From NCBI RefSeq assembly GCF_030732865.1, contig NZ_JASHKB010000004.1, forward strand, positions 1 to 64,000: a stretch of 64,000 nucleotides of DNA. Direction: 5' to 3'. A program made the translations under genes and the position numbers. This stretch comes from Roseitalea sp. MMSF_3546 (lineage in GTDB: Bacteria > Pseudomonadota > Alphaproteobacteria > Rhizobiales > Rhizobiaceae). Below are positions 32,266 through 40,398 of the stretch, in pieces. The notes under the pieces were generated by a model that was given only the letters and a program-made list of their open reading frames with translations, had not been told where the DNA came from and ran no database searches. Positions within the stretch are counted from its first letter, which is position 1; each line of letters starts with the position of its first letter.

Positions 32266-33116
32266 GCCAGTCGCGCCCGATCTACTGGACGTTCATGACC
32301 CTGATAGGTCTTCTGATCGCGGCCTATGTGCTGTTTCCGATCTTCTGGCTGATCCTTGCGGGCTTCAAGCCGGCTGAGGAGTTGACGCAATTGCCGATCG
32401 CGTTCTGGCCATCGGAGCCCACGCTTGCGGCCTATCGTGACCTGTTTGCGCCGCAGACCCAGGCCGCGCAATTGCTCGACTGGCCGACGCTGATCTCCAA
32501 CAGCTTCATCGTCGCGGTGTCCTCCACCGTCATTGTCGTCTTCTTCGGCACGCTGGCCGGCTATGCCTTTGCGCGGCTTTCCTTTCCCGGCCGTGACATC
32601 ATCCTGGGGGGGCTGCTCATCAGCCGGATGTTCCAGGGCGCGGCGCTGCTATTACCGACCTACCGGCTGATGAACGCGGTCGGGCTGCAGGACTCGCTTG
32701 TCGGCCTGACACTGCTCTATTCGGCCTTCGGCCTGCCTTTCGCGACCTGGATCATCGCCAGCGGCCTGCGCGAAATCCCTTTCGAACTCGAAGAATCGGC
32801 CATGATGGACGGCGCCAACAGACTGCAATCCATGGTCATCATCGTCCTCCCGCTGGCAACCCCGGCGCTCATCACCGCGGCCATGTGGCATTTCGTCGGC
32901 GCCTGGTCCGAGTTTGCATTTGCCTCGATCCTCATCGAATCGCTCGACAAGAAGACGGTGACGATCGGCCTTGCCAGCTTCGTCGACTACTTCACGCTCG
33001 AGTTCAACCGCGTCGGCGCGGCGGCTAGCCTCGTCGCCCTGCCGATCCTCGTCATCTTCTTTTTCGGACAGCGCTACTTCACGCGCGGGCTGTTGCAGGG
33101 GGCGGTAAAGGGATGA
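32262..33116 (+). CDS. Sugar ABC transporter permease, MalG/UgpE type
   Basis: This is a 284-residue permease starting at a GTG in the GTGA overlap with the previous gene. The open frame extends to 31737, but that part is a shadow. The EAA loop reads ELEESAMMDGANRLQSMVII followed by VLPLATPALIT. The C-terminus QRYFTRGLLQGAVKG is typical of this subfamily. The stop overlaps the next start (ATGA), so the enolase-type enzyme is translationally coupled to the transporter. Confidence 0.95.
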   Translation: MSQSRPIYWTFMTLIGLLIAAYVLFPIFWLILAGFKPAEELTQLPIAFWPSEPTLAAYRDLFAPQTQAAQLLDWPTLISNSFIVAVSSTVIVVFFGTLAGYAFARLSFPGRDIILGGLLISRMFQGAALLLPTYRLMNAVGLQDSLVGLTLLYSAFGLPFATWIIASGLREIPFELEESAMMDGANRLQSMVIIVLPLATPALITAAMWHFVGAWSEFAFASILIESLDKKTVTIGLASFVDYFTLEFNRVGAAASLVALPILVIFFFGQRYFTRGLLQGAVKG

Positions 33117-34255
33117 CGATTGCATCGGTCCATGCGCTGGCGCTCGATGTCGGCTTTTCGCGCCAGGCGCTGCAGACACGACGGGTCGCCTCGCCCATGT
33201 CGCGCTTTCCCGCCTTTGCCGAGAGGCGTGCGAGCTGGATGTGGCCGACCAAGAAGGCATTCGTGCGCATCGAGACCCAGGACGGCACCGTCGGCTGGTC
33301 ATGCACCAATGGCGGTGAAGTCACGGCACTGATCGTGCGCGAGCATCTGGCACGGATGGTGGTCGGCCGCCCGCTCGACGAGATCGAAACACTCTGGGAA
33401 CAGATGTTCCTGTCGCTGCTGCCCAATGACAGGTCGGGCTTTGCCATGATGGCGATCGCCGGCGTCGACATCGCGCTGTGGGACGCGCGCACACGCCAAA
33501 CGGGCAGACCGCTGACGGAATTGCTGGGCGGCACGCGCCGCGAACATATCCATGCCTATGCGACGACACCTGATCCCGCCCGCCTGGCCGCCGACGGCTG
33601 GTGGGGCCTGAAAGCCGCAATGCCGCGCTGTGTGCAGGAAGGGGATGTGGGCCTGGACGAGAACGTGGCGCTGATGGAACACTTCCGCAAGATCGCCGGG
33701 CCGGACAGACGCATCATGCTGGACGCCTTCATGGCCTGGGACGCCGACTACACGCTGCGCTTTGCCGAGGCGACCCGCGATCTCGACATTTTCTGGATCG
33801 AGGATCCGGTCCCGCCCTATGACATTGCCGGACTGCGCCGCATCCGCAAGGCGGCCGGCGAAGGCATCCGCCTGGCACTTGGCAATTTCTGCTTCAGCCG
33901 ATTCGACTGCGCCCCGCTGCTCGAGGAGGGTCTGGTCGACATCCTGCAGCCCGATGTGGCCTGGGCGGGCGGCATCACCGAAACGATCCGCATCATCGAG
34001 ATGGCGGAGGCCGCTTGTGTTCCGGTCATCTTGCACAACACGTGCGAGCAGCCCTGGGCTTTGGCGCTGGCCGCCGCCCGCCAGAAGGTGCCGATCGTCG
34101 AGTTCGTCGACCGGGGCGAAACCTCCGAGCTTTACGGGTTGATGGGCGATCCGCCGGCACGCCGTGGCGGCTGCGTGGCGGTTCCGGCAGGCTCGAACAC
34201 GCCGAGCGGGCGGGTCGCAGCGGCCTTCGCGGAGCTGACCGGCGCAAGCCAGTGA
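33113..34255 (+). CDS. Enolase-superfamily sugar-acid dehydratase-like protein (mandelate racemase/muconate lactonizing type)
   Basis: This 380-residue protein has an N-terminal capping domain (to about 130) and a modified TIM barrel. It reads like acid-sugar dehydratases of the L-rhamnonate dehydratase group: IMLDAFMAWDADYTLRFAEA gives metal ligand Asp204, FWIEDPVPPYD gives Glu230, LALGNFCFSRFD stands where the third ligand should be, DILQPDVAWAGGITE follows, and VILHNTCEQPW holds His308, the likely catalytic base. The third metal ligand is normally the Glu of a GE pair, and here it is Asn258. It may still bind Mg2+ or have changed function. As the last gene of the LacI-controlled transport operon it should process the imported sugar acid. 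Confidence 0.9.
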   Translation: MTIASVHALALDVGFSRQALQTRRVASPMSRFPAFAERRASWMWPTKKAFVRIETQDGTVGWSCTNGGEVTALIVREHLARMVVGRPLDEIETLWEQMFLSLLPNDRSGFAMMAIAGVDIALWDARTRQTGRPLTELLGGTRREHIHAYATTPDPARLAADGWWGLKAAMPRCVQEGDVGLDENVALMEHFRKIAGPDRRIMLDAFMAWDADYTLRFAEATRDLDIFWIEDPVPPYDIAGLRRIRKAAGEGIRLALGNFCFSRFDCAPLLEEGLVDILQPDVAWAGGITETIRIIEMAEAACVPVILHNTCEQPWALALAAARQKVPIVEFVDRGETSELYGLMGDPPARRGGCVAVPAGSNTPSGRVAAAFAELTGASQ

Positions 34256-34500
34256 TTGTGGGGGATGGGCCGACAACCGGCGTGGCACCCACCTCAGCAC
34301 GCAGCCGGGGCCCTTGCGGGAGCAGACCGATTTCCATGCGGGCGTGGCCTGCATCCGCCGCATCACGGACAGTCTCTACCGGCTGCCTCGATTCAGTTCA
34401 TCCCCGCCCGCTGCCCGCGTCGCGACAAGCAGACGCTCGTTGAGGTCGCAGGACCGTCAGGCCAGGGTGACGGCCGGGCGGCGTCGCAGGCCGGGCGGGT
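34256..34500. other. Gap between convergent genes
   Basis: The 245 bases lie between the ends of the enolase-type gene (plus) and the M14 gene (minus). I see no convincing gene, and no clear terminator hairpin with U-tract, though two-way termination would be expected here. Confidence 0.4.
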
Positions 34501-35676
34501 TCATACGTGTTCGAGATGGGAAAGAACCGCCAGAAGCGGCACGACGAGGCTGCGTCCGAAGGCGCGCGCGCGGTCCGGCGACCACCCGGTCTCGGGGACC
34601 GGATGGGCGGTGACATCCTTGAACGGCTGTTCGAGAAGCACCGAAAGCGCGTGCGGAAACCGGTTGCCGATCCAGTTCCACGCCATGCTCAGATCGGCCT
34701 GCGCCGGGCAGCCGCCGGGGTATGGATGGCCTTTTTCGTAATCGGGCGAGGCAAGCGCCCAGGCGTTCTCGAACGCGCGAAAGGGTGTCCAGCGGTCGGG
34801 ATGCCATGCCGGCACGTTCTCCGAAGGCCAGATGAAGTTGCAGCGCAACTCGCCATCGGCGTGGCAGTCGAGAAAGAAATCCAGCCCGCGCGCGACGATC
34901 GCATCGCGGATCGCGATCACTTCCGGCTCGGTTTCCGGATCCGGTTCGGCCCAGGCGCGGTTGAGGTTGCGCCCGGCCGCGTTCGCGCGTGACAGTCCCA
35001 GCGCGGACCCGTCTGGATTGGCGTTGACGATCACGTTGAGTTCCGCCTGCGTGACCAGAACACGCGCCGCCGCGTCGTCGGGATCGAGCAGGCGCTCGAA
35101 CAATCCCTCCAGAAAGAACCCGCCATGGGTTTCGGAGGGATGCTGCCGCGCCACGATCCACAGGACCGGTTTGCCGGGACCGGCGCCAATGGTGATCAGA
35201 TCGATAGGGCGACCCTGCACCGACTGGCCGACCTCGCGCAGCGATGCCCGAGGATGGGCGAGCGCCGAGGCGATCAGCGCCGCGTCGCGTTCCGGCCCGA
35301 AGGGCGCGAATTCGCAGATCTGCACCATGTCCCGGGCCGGCGTCAGCGTAAAGCGGAAGCTCTGCCCGTCGTAGCGGGCTGGAATGCGCCGCCAGGTCTC
35401 GCCGCCGTCTTCGGAGACCAGCGGACCTGTGTCGGTCCATTTGTCGCCGTAGCCGTCGCGGTTGGCCATGCGCGCCGCCAAGGCCGCTGCCACGTCCTCG
35501 AACACGAAGGTCACGGCCCGCCCGCGCACGCCCGAGGCCCGAAAATTGTACCATCCGATGAAGTTCGTGCCCGGATCTGCCGGCACGCGCAGCCGGATGT
35601 TCGACGGATCGCGGGCGTCGATCACCTCGATACGCCCGGACGGAATCGCGGCTGAAACGGAGATGCCCACACTCAC
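34501..35676 (-). CDS. M14-family zinc carboxypeptidase (M14B/cytosolic type), last gene of the 13-gene operon
   Basis: This 391-residue metallocarboxypeptidase has an N-terminal beta-rich domain of about 120 residues, found in cytosolic carboxypeptidases that trim acidic or branched residues. The catalytic motifs are VARQHPSETHGGFFLEGLFE (zinc His and Glu), ELNVIVNANPDGSALGLSRA, NLNRAW (substrate Arg), FFLDCHADGELRCNF (second zinc His) and VLLEQPFKD (general base Glu). All key residues are present. There is no signal peptide. It follows the aldo/keto reductase by one base. A clear paralogue is the first gene of the same operon (49060-50241), so two carboxypeptidases probably act on the same imported substrate or on successive products. 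Confidence 0.93.
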   Translation of the reverse strand: MSVGISVSAAIPSGRIEVIDARDPSNIRLRVPADPGTNFIGWYNFRASGVRGRAVTFVFEDVAAALAARMANRDGYGDKWTDTGPLVSEDGGETWRRIPARYDGQSFRFTLTPARDMVQICEFAPFGPERDAALIASALAHPRASLREVGQSVQGRPIDLITIGAGPGKPVLWIVARQHPSETHGGFFLEGLFERLLDPDDAAARVLVTQAELNVIVNANPDGSALGLSRANAAGRNLNRAWAEPDPETEPEVIAIRDAIVARGLDFFLDCHADGELRCNFIWPSENVPAWHPDRWTPFRAFENAWALASPDYEKGHPYPGGCPAQADLSMAWNWIGNRFPHALSVLLEQPFKDVTAHPVPETGWSPDRARAFGRSLVVPLLAVLSHLEHV

Positions 35677-35677
35677 G

Positions 35678-36730
35678 TCAGGACTGGTTCAGATTGTATT
35701 TCATGATGCGGCCGTGCTGCCCGTCGCGGTCGCGTTCGAGGTCGAAGACATCGCCGTCAAGCATCGGCATCCGCGCGACCATCGCCTCGATCCGTGCCAT
35801 ATCGCTTGCGTCCAGTACGACGTCGAACAGCCTGGCATGCCTGTCCAGATGGCCGCCGTGGCGCACGCCCACGATGATGGCCGATACCGCCGGGTCCTGA
35901 AGCATCGCCTTCATCGCGACAGATGCAATGTCGGTGTCATGCTTGTCGGCGATCTCGCGCAACAGGCGCAATAGCGCCTGAAACGCGTCCCAGCCTCCAG
36001 TGTCCTCGATGATCAGCCGGTATTTCGTCAGCGAGCGGTTTTCGAAGCTCTCGGCAGGCATCGGCCGACCCAGCCACCTGTCCGACAGAAAACCGCCCGC
36101 AACCGTGCCATAGCACAGCAGCTTGATGCCATGGTCCGCGCAAAAGCCGATCATTTCGCGGCGGGCTCTGCGGTCGAGCAGCGAATATTGCAACTGGAAC
36201 GCCGCCGGCCGGTAGCCGCCGGCGACAAGTTCGCGCATGCAGGCCGTGTTAAAATTGGTAGTCCCAAGCTGATCGATCTTGCCCGCCCGCTGGAAATCGC
36301 CCAGCCAACCTGCGACCTCGACATAGCGCGGGACCGACAGGTCCCACCAGTGAAACTGCACCAGATCAAGCCGCTCGACCCCCAGCCTGCGCAGCGAGCG
36401 GTCTATCGTTTCCTGCACCTCGCCCTTCGTGATTGTCGCAAGCCTATCCAGATCGGGGACGCACTTGGTGTGAACCTTCAGCGTCGACAGAATATCCGCA
36501 CGGCCCTGCGCCATGCACGCGCGCCGATATGTGCCGATCAGGTCCTCAACGCCTGTGTAGATATCGGCACAGTCGAATGTGGTGATGCCCGCCTTGACGT
36601 AATCGTCCATCTCCGCGACCGCCTGCTGGGCGTCGACGGGACCATGGCCGCCGGCAAGGTGCCAACCTCCCTTGATGATCCGGCTGATCCTGAAACCTGG
36701 GACCAGATCGGTGCGTTCGACCTCGGACAT
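35678..36730 (-). CDS. Aldo/keto reductase
   Basis: This is a 350-residue NAD(P)-dependent reductase. I start it at MSEVERTDLVPGFRISRIIK, two bases after the previous gene. The longer frame overlaps that gene and is not supported. The TIM-barrel tetrad appears in ITTFDCADIYTGVEDLIGTY (Asp, Tyr), ILSTLKVHTKCVP (Lys) and RLDLVQFHWWDLSVPRYVEV (His). The cofactor-binding end reads MLQDPAVSAIIVGVRHGGHL. It probably reduces or oxidises a carbonyl product made by the hydantoinase-type enzymes of this operon. The substrate is unknown. Confidence 0.92.
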   Translation of the reverse strand: MSEVERTDLVPGFRISRIIKGGWHLAGGHGPVDAQQAVAEMDDYVKAGITTFDCADIYTGVEDLIGTYRRACMAQGRADILSTLKVHTKCVPDLDRLATITKGEVQETIDRSLRRLGVERLDLVQFHWWDLSVPRYVEVAGWLGDFQRAGKIDQLGTTNFNTACMRELVAGGYRPAAFQLQYSLLDRRARREMIGFCADHGIKLLCYGTVAGGFLSDRWLGRPMPAESFENRSLTKYRLIIEDTGGWDAFQALLRLLREIADKHDTDIASVAMKAMLQDPAVSAIIVGVRHGGHLDRHARLFDVVLDASDMARIEAMVARMPMLDGDVFDLERDRDGQHGRIMKYNLNQS

Positions 36731-36732
36731 GG

Positions 36733-37080
36733 CTATTCTCCGGCGTTGTTGGAAAGCGGCACGGCCGTCGTGTCCGCATGGCTGAACCGTCGCTTGCCGG
36801 TTCGTGTGATCCGCAGCCGCGACGGACAGTTCGGGTCGGGGCAGCCGACCTCGGAGTCGGTACTCATCCAATCATTGGCATCGGTCACACGCTGCTTGGC
36901 AGGCAGCAACGGCAGCACTGCCGAAAGAGAGTAGAGCGAGAAGCCCTGGCCGGGCGGAAACTTGATGACCTCGCCGTGGACCTCGAACCAGTCGCCTTCA
37001 TTGCCGCAATAGATGCGGCCGGGGCCGCTGCGGACCAGTTCGACCCTCAGGTCGTAGAGTTCGAAGCTGTCGTCGGTCAT
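36733..37080 (-). CDS. TIGR04076-like small protein
   Basis: The 115-residue product has DLRVELVRSGPGRIYCGNEG with DWFEVHGEVIKFPPGQGFSL, then LSAVLPLLPAKQRVTDANDW and GCPDPNCPSRLRITRTGKRR. This combination (PLLPAKQR, DWM, CPDPNC) is known to me from TIGR04076-type proteins beside hydantoinase B and aldo/keto reductase genes. The two Cys in CPDPNC and the one in IYCGNEG could bind a metal. No reaction is known. It overlaps the HyuB gene by four bases and lies two bases before the reductase, so it belongs firmly to the operon. It may be an accessory subunit. Confidence 0.75.
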   Translation of the reverse strand: MTDDSFELYDLRVELVRSGPGRIYCGNEGDWFEVHGEVIKFPPGQGFSLYSLSAVLPLLPAKQRVTDANDWMSTDSEVGCPDPNCPSRLRITRTGKRRFSHADTTAVPLSNNAGE

Positions 37081-38732
37081 GGTGCTGCCTTCCGTGTTGC
37101 CCTTAGTCCGTCCTCGATGTCTCGGCGCATGGCCGCGCTATCGCGCCTGCGGGCCGGCCCATGCCCGGCGCCGCCAGCGGTCTCCACGCGCACCCTGTCG
37201 CCCGGAGCAACCGCCGCGCGCCATGTCCCCGCGCGGCGCTCGCGCGGGGTTCCGGGGAAAAAGGTGAAGCGCGTCGGTTCGGGCTCGCCGCCGCCCGCAA
37301 TCGACCATGGCCGGGTCCCGGTCTTCTTGGCGATGGTCAGGAATTCGCCCGGTGCGGTGAAGCACAGGTCGCGCACCAGGCCGGGCCCGCCACGATAGCG
37401 CCCATCGCCAAACGAATCCGGGCGCAATTCGAACCGGTCGACTCGCATCGCGGTGCGGGTTTCCAGCACCTCGATCGGCGTGTTGCGCACGACGGACTGG
37501 CACAGATGGCTCCCGGCCAGCCGCCCGTCGTGCCGCGACGTGGCGCCCCATCCAACGCTTTCGTTGTTCGACAGGGCATAGCGCTCGCCGGTATCGGGAT
37601 GCGTGCCGATCATCATGAAGCCAGGCACGTCACCGCCCGAGGACGCCTGGATCCGGTCGGGCATGCCCTTGGCAAGCGCGGCGAAGATCAACTCCAGGGC
37701 GACGATGCCGGCCCATTGCGTGAAGGTTGGCGCGGGGTAGACGGCGTGAAACAACGTGCCCGGCTCGGCCTTGACCGTCAGCGCCCGCATGTGCCCGGCA
37801 TTGCTTGGCTCGCCGGGCGACGTCAGCGCCTTGAACGCCACCTTCGCCGTCGCCATGGTCGAGCCGAAGGGCAGATTCACCGGCCCGCGCACCGCCGGCG
37901 ACGAGCCGTCGAAGTCGACGCTCATGCGGCCATCGGCGTGGGTCACCGTCACCTTCATCGGGATCGGGGTTTCGTCGATACCGTCGCCGTCTAGCCAATC
38001 CTCGGCGCTCCATCGACCCTCGGGCAGGTCCGCAAGCGCCCGGTCCACGACTGCCTCGCCATAGGCGATCAGCGCCGCGATCCCCCGTTCGAGTGTGTCG
38101 GCGCCATAGCGCGCGATCAGCGCCGCCATGCGCCGTGTGCCGGTGGCGAGGGCGGCAAGCTGGGCGTGGATGTCGCCCATCAGACGCTCGGGCATGCGCG
38201 AGTTGAAACGGATGAGCGCGAGCAGTTCCGCATCAGGCACGCCAGCCTTGACCAGCTTGATGCCAGGCAACACCAGCCCTTCCTGATACATGTCGGTCGA
38301 ATCCAGGACATAGCCCGGATCCTTCGCGCCCAGATCGATCCAGTGCGCGCGTACGCACAGCCAGGCAAACGGACGGGTGCGTCCCGGGGCGAACACCGGC
38401 GCGATCAGGCTGGCATCCGAGACATGCGCCGCGTTCCAATAGGGGTAGTTGGCGACAATGACGTCGCCTTCGACAACGTTTTCAGGTCCGACACGGCGCA
38501 TGATCGTCGGCACCGCGAAGTCGTTGGCCCCTAGAAACCGGGTCAGGCCCGGCGCCTCGGCGATCAGATCGTACTTGGCGTCGTAGATCGAGATGCCGAA
38601 GTCCAGAACCTCGTAGATTACAGGGCTGAATGCCGTGCGGATCAACGTCGTGCGCATCTCCTCGGCAACATTGCCCAGCGAGGCGCGCAGGATTTCCACC
38701 AGACCACCGTCGATCGTGCCCACCTCATTCAT
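37077..38732 (-). CDS. hyuB: Hydantoinase B/oxoprolinase-family subunit (second copy)
   Basis: This is a 551-residue HyuB-type subunit. Conserved parts are MRTTLIRTAFSPVIYEVLDF followed by GISIYDAKYDLIAEAPGLTR, GDVIVANYPYWNAAHVSDAS, and the SSGGDVPGFMMIGTHPDTGE block near residue 360, then the glycine-rich end GDRVRVETAGGAGHGPARRR. These subunits work with HyuA to open 5-membered lactams or imides or to carboxylate ketones with ATP. The gene overlaps the first hyuB by eight bases and the TIGR04076-like gene by four. It is clearly related to 38725-40398 over the full length, so the pair came from a tandem duplication. Confidence 0.94.
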   Translation of the reverse strand: MNEVGTIDGGLVEILRASLGNVAEEMRTTLIRTAFSPVIYEVLDFGISIYDAKYDLIAEAPGLTRFLGANDFAVPTIMRRVGPENVVEGDVIVANYPYWNAAHVSDASLIAPVFAPGRTRPFAWLCVRAHWIDLGAKDPGYVLDSTDMYQEGLVLPGIKLVKAGVPDAELLALIRFNSRMPERLMGDIHAQLAALATGTRRMAALIARYGADTLERGIAALIAYGEAVVDRALADLPEGRWSAEDWLDGDGIDETPIPMKVTVTHADGRMSVDFDGSSPAVRGPVNLPFGSTMATAKVAFKALTSPGEPSNAGHMRALTVKAEPGTLFHAVYPAPTFTQWAGIVALELIFAALAKGMPDRIQASSGGDVPGFMMIGTHPDTGERYALSNNESVGWGATSRHDGRLAGSHLCQSVVRNTPIEVLETRTAMRVDRFELRPDSFGDGRYRGGPGLVRDLCFTAPGEFLTIAKKTGTRPWSIAGGGEPEPTRFTFFPGTPRERRAGTWRAAVAPGDRVRVETAGGAGHGPARRRDSAAMRRDIEDGLRATRKAAP

Positions 38733-40398
38733 GGCCGTAGTCCCGGCGCGCGCCCTCAGGCGTCACGTAGCCTTCGGCAAGATCGGCCTTGATCGCGTCG
38801 CGCGGCCGTTCCGACGCTGGCCCATAGCCGCCACCGCCGGCGCTGATGACGCGCACGCGCTCTCCGGCCCTGACCGCGACGCGCTGGGTCGAGACATTGC
38901 GTTCCTTGTCGGTCCCCGGAAACAGCACGATCTGGTTGGGCGTGCTGTTCGCTCCACCGGCAAGGCCCCAAGGCGGGCTTTTGGTCTTCTTGATCACCGT
39001 GAGGAATTCGCCATCGGTCAGGAACCGTATGTCGCGCGTCAGACCAAGCCCGCCGCGATAGCGTCCGGGACCGCCGGAGTCGGGCGTGACCTCGACGCGC
39101 TCCATCAGCATCGTGGTCTTCGTTTCCATGATCTCGGTCGATGTCGAGCGCACGATGCTTTCGGACAAGTGGATCAGCGCGTTCGACCCGTCGTGGGTCG
39201 GCGCGCCACCCCAGCCGACAGGGTCGTTGTTGGACACCGCGAACATCTGGCCGGTGTCGGGATGAATGCCGAGCATCATGAAGCCCGGCACGTCGCCCCC
39301 CGACGACGCAGCCAGCCTGTCGGGCATCGCCTGCGACAGTGCCTTGAGCACCAGTTCGAGGGCAACGATCCCGGTCCACAGCGTGAAGGTGGGCGCGGGG
39401 TAGACCGCGTGAAACAGAGTGCCGGGCTCGGCCTTGATCGACAGAGCCCGCATCTGGCCGGCGCTTGAGGGCTCGTCCGGCGTCGTCAGCGACTTGAACA
39501 GCACCTTGCACATGGCGACCGTCGCACCGAATGGCATGTTGACGGGCCCCTTGGTGGCTGCGGAAGACCCGTCGAAATCCACCTCGAACGTGTCGTCGGT
39601 GATGGTCACGCGCACCTGCATGTGGACCGGATCGGTGCCGATGCCATCGTCGTCGAGAATGTCGCTTGCGCTCCAGCTGCCCTTGGGCAGATCCGCCAGC
39701 GCCGCGCGCGTTGCCGCCTCGCCATGGGCATGCATCCCGGCCAGCGCGGCCTCGAAATCGTCGCGCCCGAACTTTCCCAGGATTTCGTGCATGCGTCGCT
39801 CGCCGGTCCTGAGCGCTGCGACCTGGGCATGCATGTCCCCGATCACAAGGTCCGGCATCCGCGAATTGAACCGGATGATTTCGATGATTTCGGGGTTCGC
39901 CTTGCCCTTGCGGTAGAGCTTGGTCGCCGGGAACACCAGCCCCTCCTGATGCATGTCGGTGGAGTCGAGCACGTATCCTGGATCCTTTGCGCCCAGATCC
40001 ATCCAATGCGCACGCACCACGAGCACGGAAAGCAGATCGCCGCGCTCGGGGTCGAACACGGGCGCAAGCAGCGTCGCGTCGGAGACATGCGCGCCGTTCC
40101 AATAGGGATAGTTCGAGATGATGATGTCGCCTGGCGCCAGCGTGTCGGTCCCGTGATACTCCAGCACCTTGCGCACGGAATAGTCGTTGGCACCGAGAAA
40201 GAAGGTCAGGCCGGGGGCCTCGCCGATCAGATCGAGACGCGCGTCATAGATGGAAATGCCGAAATCCAGCACATCGTAGATCACCGGAGTGAAGGCGGTG
40301 CGCACCAGGGTGGCGCGCATCTCATTGGCGGCGGCGTTTATGTAGCTTTGCACGATCGCGGTAAAGGCGCCGTCGGCGGCGCGGGTGGCGGCGGTCAT
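38725..40398 (-). CDS. hyuB: Hydantoinase B/oxoprolinase-family subunit (first copy)
   Basis: The 557-residue protein has the same architecture as its neighbour: MRATLVRTAFTPVIYDVLDF, GISIYDARLDLIGEAPGLTF, GDIIISNYPYWNGAHVSDAT, SSGGDVPGFMMLGIHPDTGQ and a C-terminal GERVRVISAGGGGYGPASER. It directly follows hyuA with a four-base overlap (ATGA), so it is likely the main partner of HyuA. A second HyuB right behind it raises the question of whether the complex is HyuA with two different B subunits. Reaction type (ATP-dependent lactam opening or ketone carboxylation) cannot be decided from sequence alone. Confidence 0.94.
   Translation of the reverse strand: MTAATRAADGAFTAIVQSYINAAANEMRATLVRTAFTPVIYDVLDFGISIYDARLDLIGEAPGLTFFLGANDYSVRKVLEYHGTDTLAPGDIIISNYPYWNGAHVSDATLLAPVFDPERGDLLSVLVVRAHWMDLGAKDPGYVLDSTDMHQEGLVFPATKLYRKGKANPEIIEIIRFNSRMPDLVIGDMHAQVAALRTGERRMHEILGKFGRDDFEAALAGMHAHGEAATRAALADLPKGSWSASDILDDDGIGTDPVHMQVRVTITDDTFEVDFDGSSAATKGPVNMPFGATVAMCKVLFKSLTTPDEPSSAGQMRALSIKAEPGTLFHAVYPAPTFTLWTGIVALELVLKALSQAMPDRLAASSGGDVPGFMMLGIHPDTGQMFAVSNNDPVGWGGAPTHDGSNALIHLSESIVRSTSTEIMETKTTMLMERVEVTPDSGGPGRYRGGLGLTRDIRFLTDGEFLTVIKKTKSPPWGLAGGANSTPNQIVLFPGTDKERNVSTQRVAVRAGERVRVISAGGGGYGPASERPRDAIKADLAEGYVTPEGARRDYGHE

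Noticed and set aside
34256-34500. Plus-strand frames continuing beyond the enolase-type gene
   Set aside because: No ribosome-binding site and no recognisable motif. They run into the antisense strand of the M14 gene.
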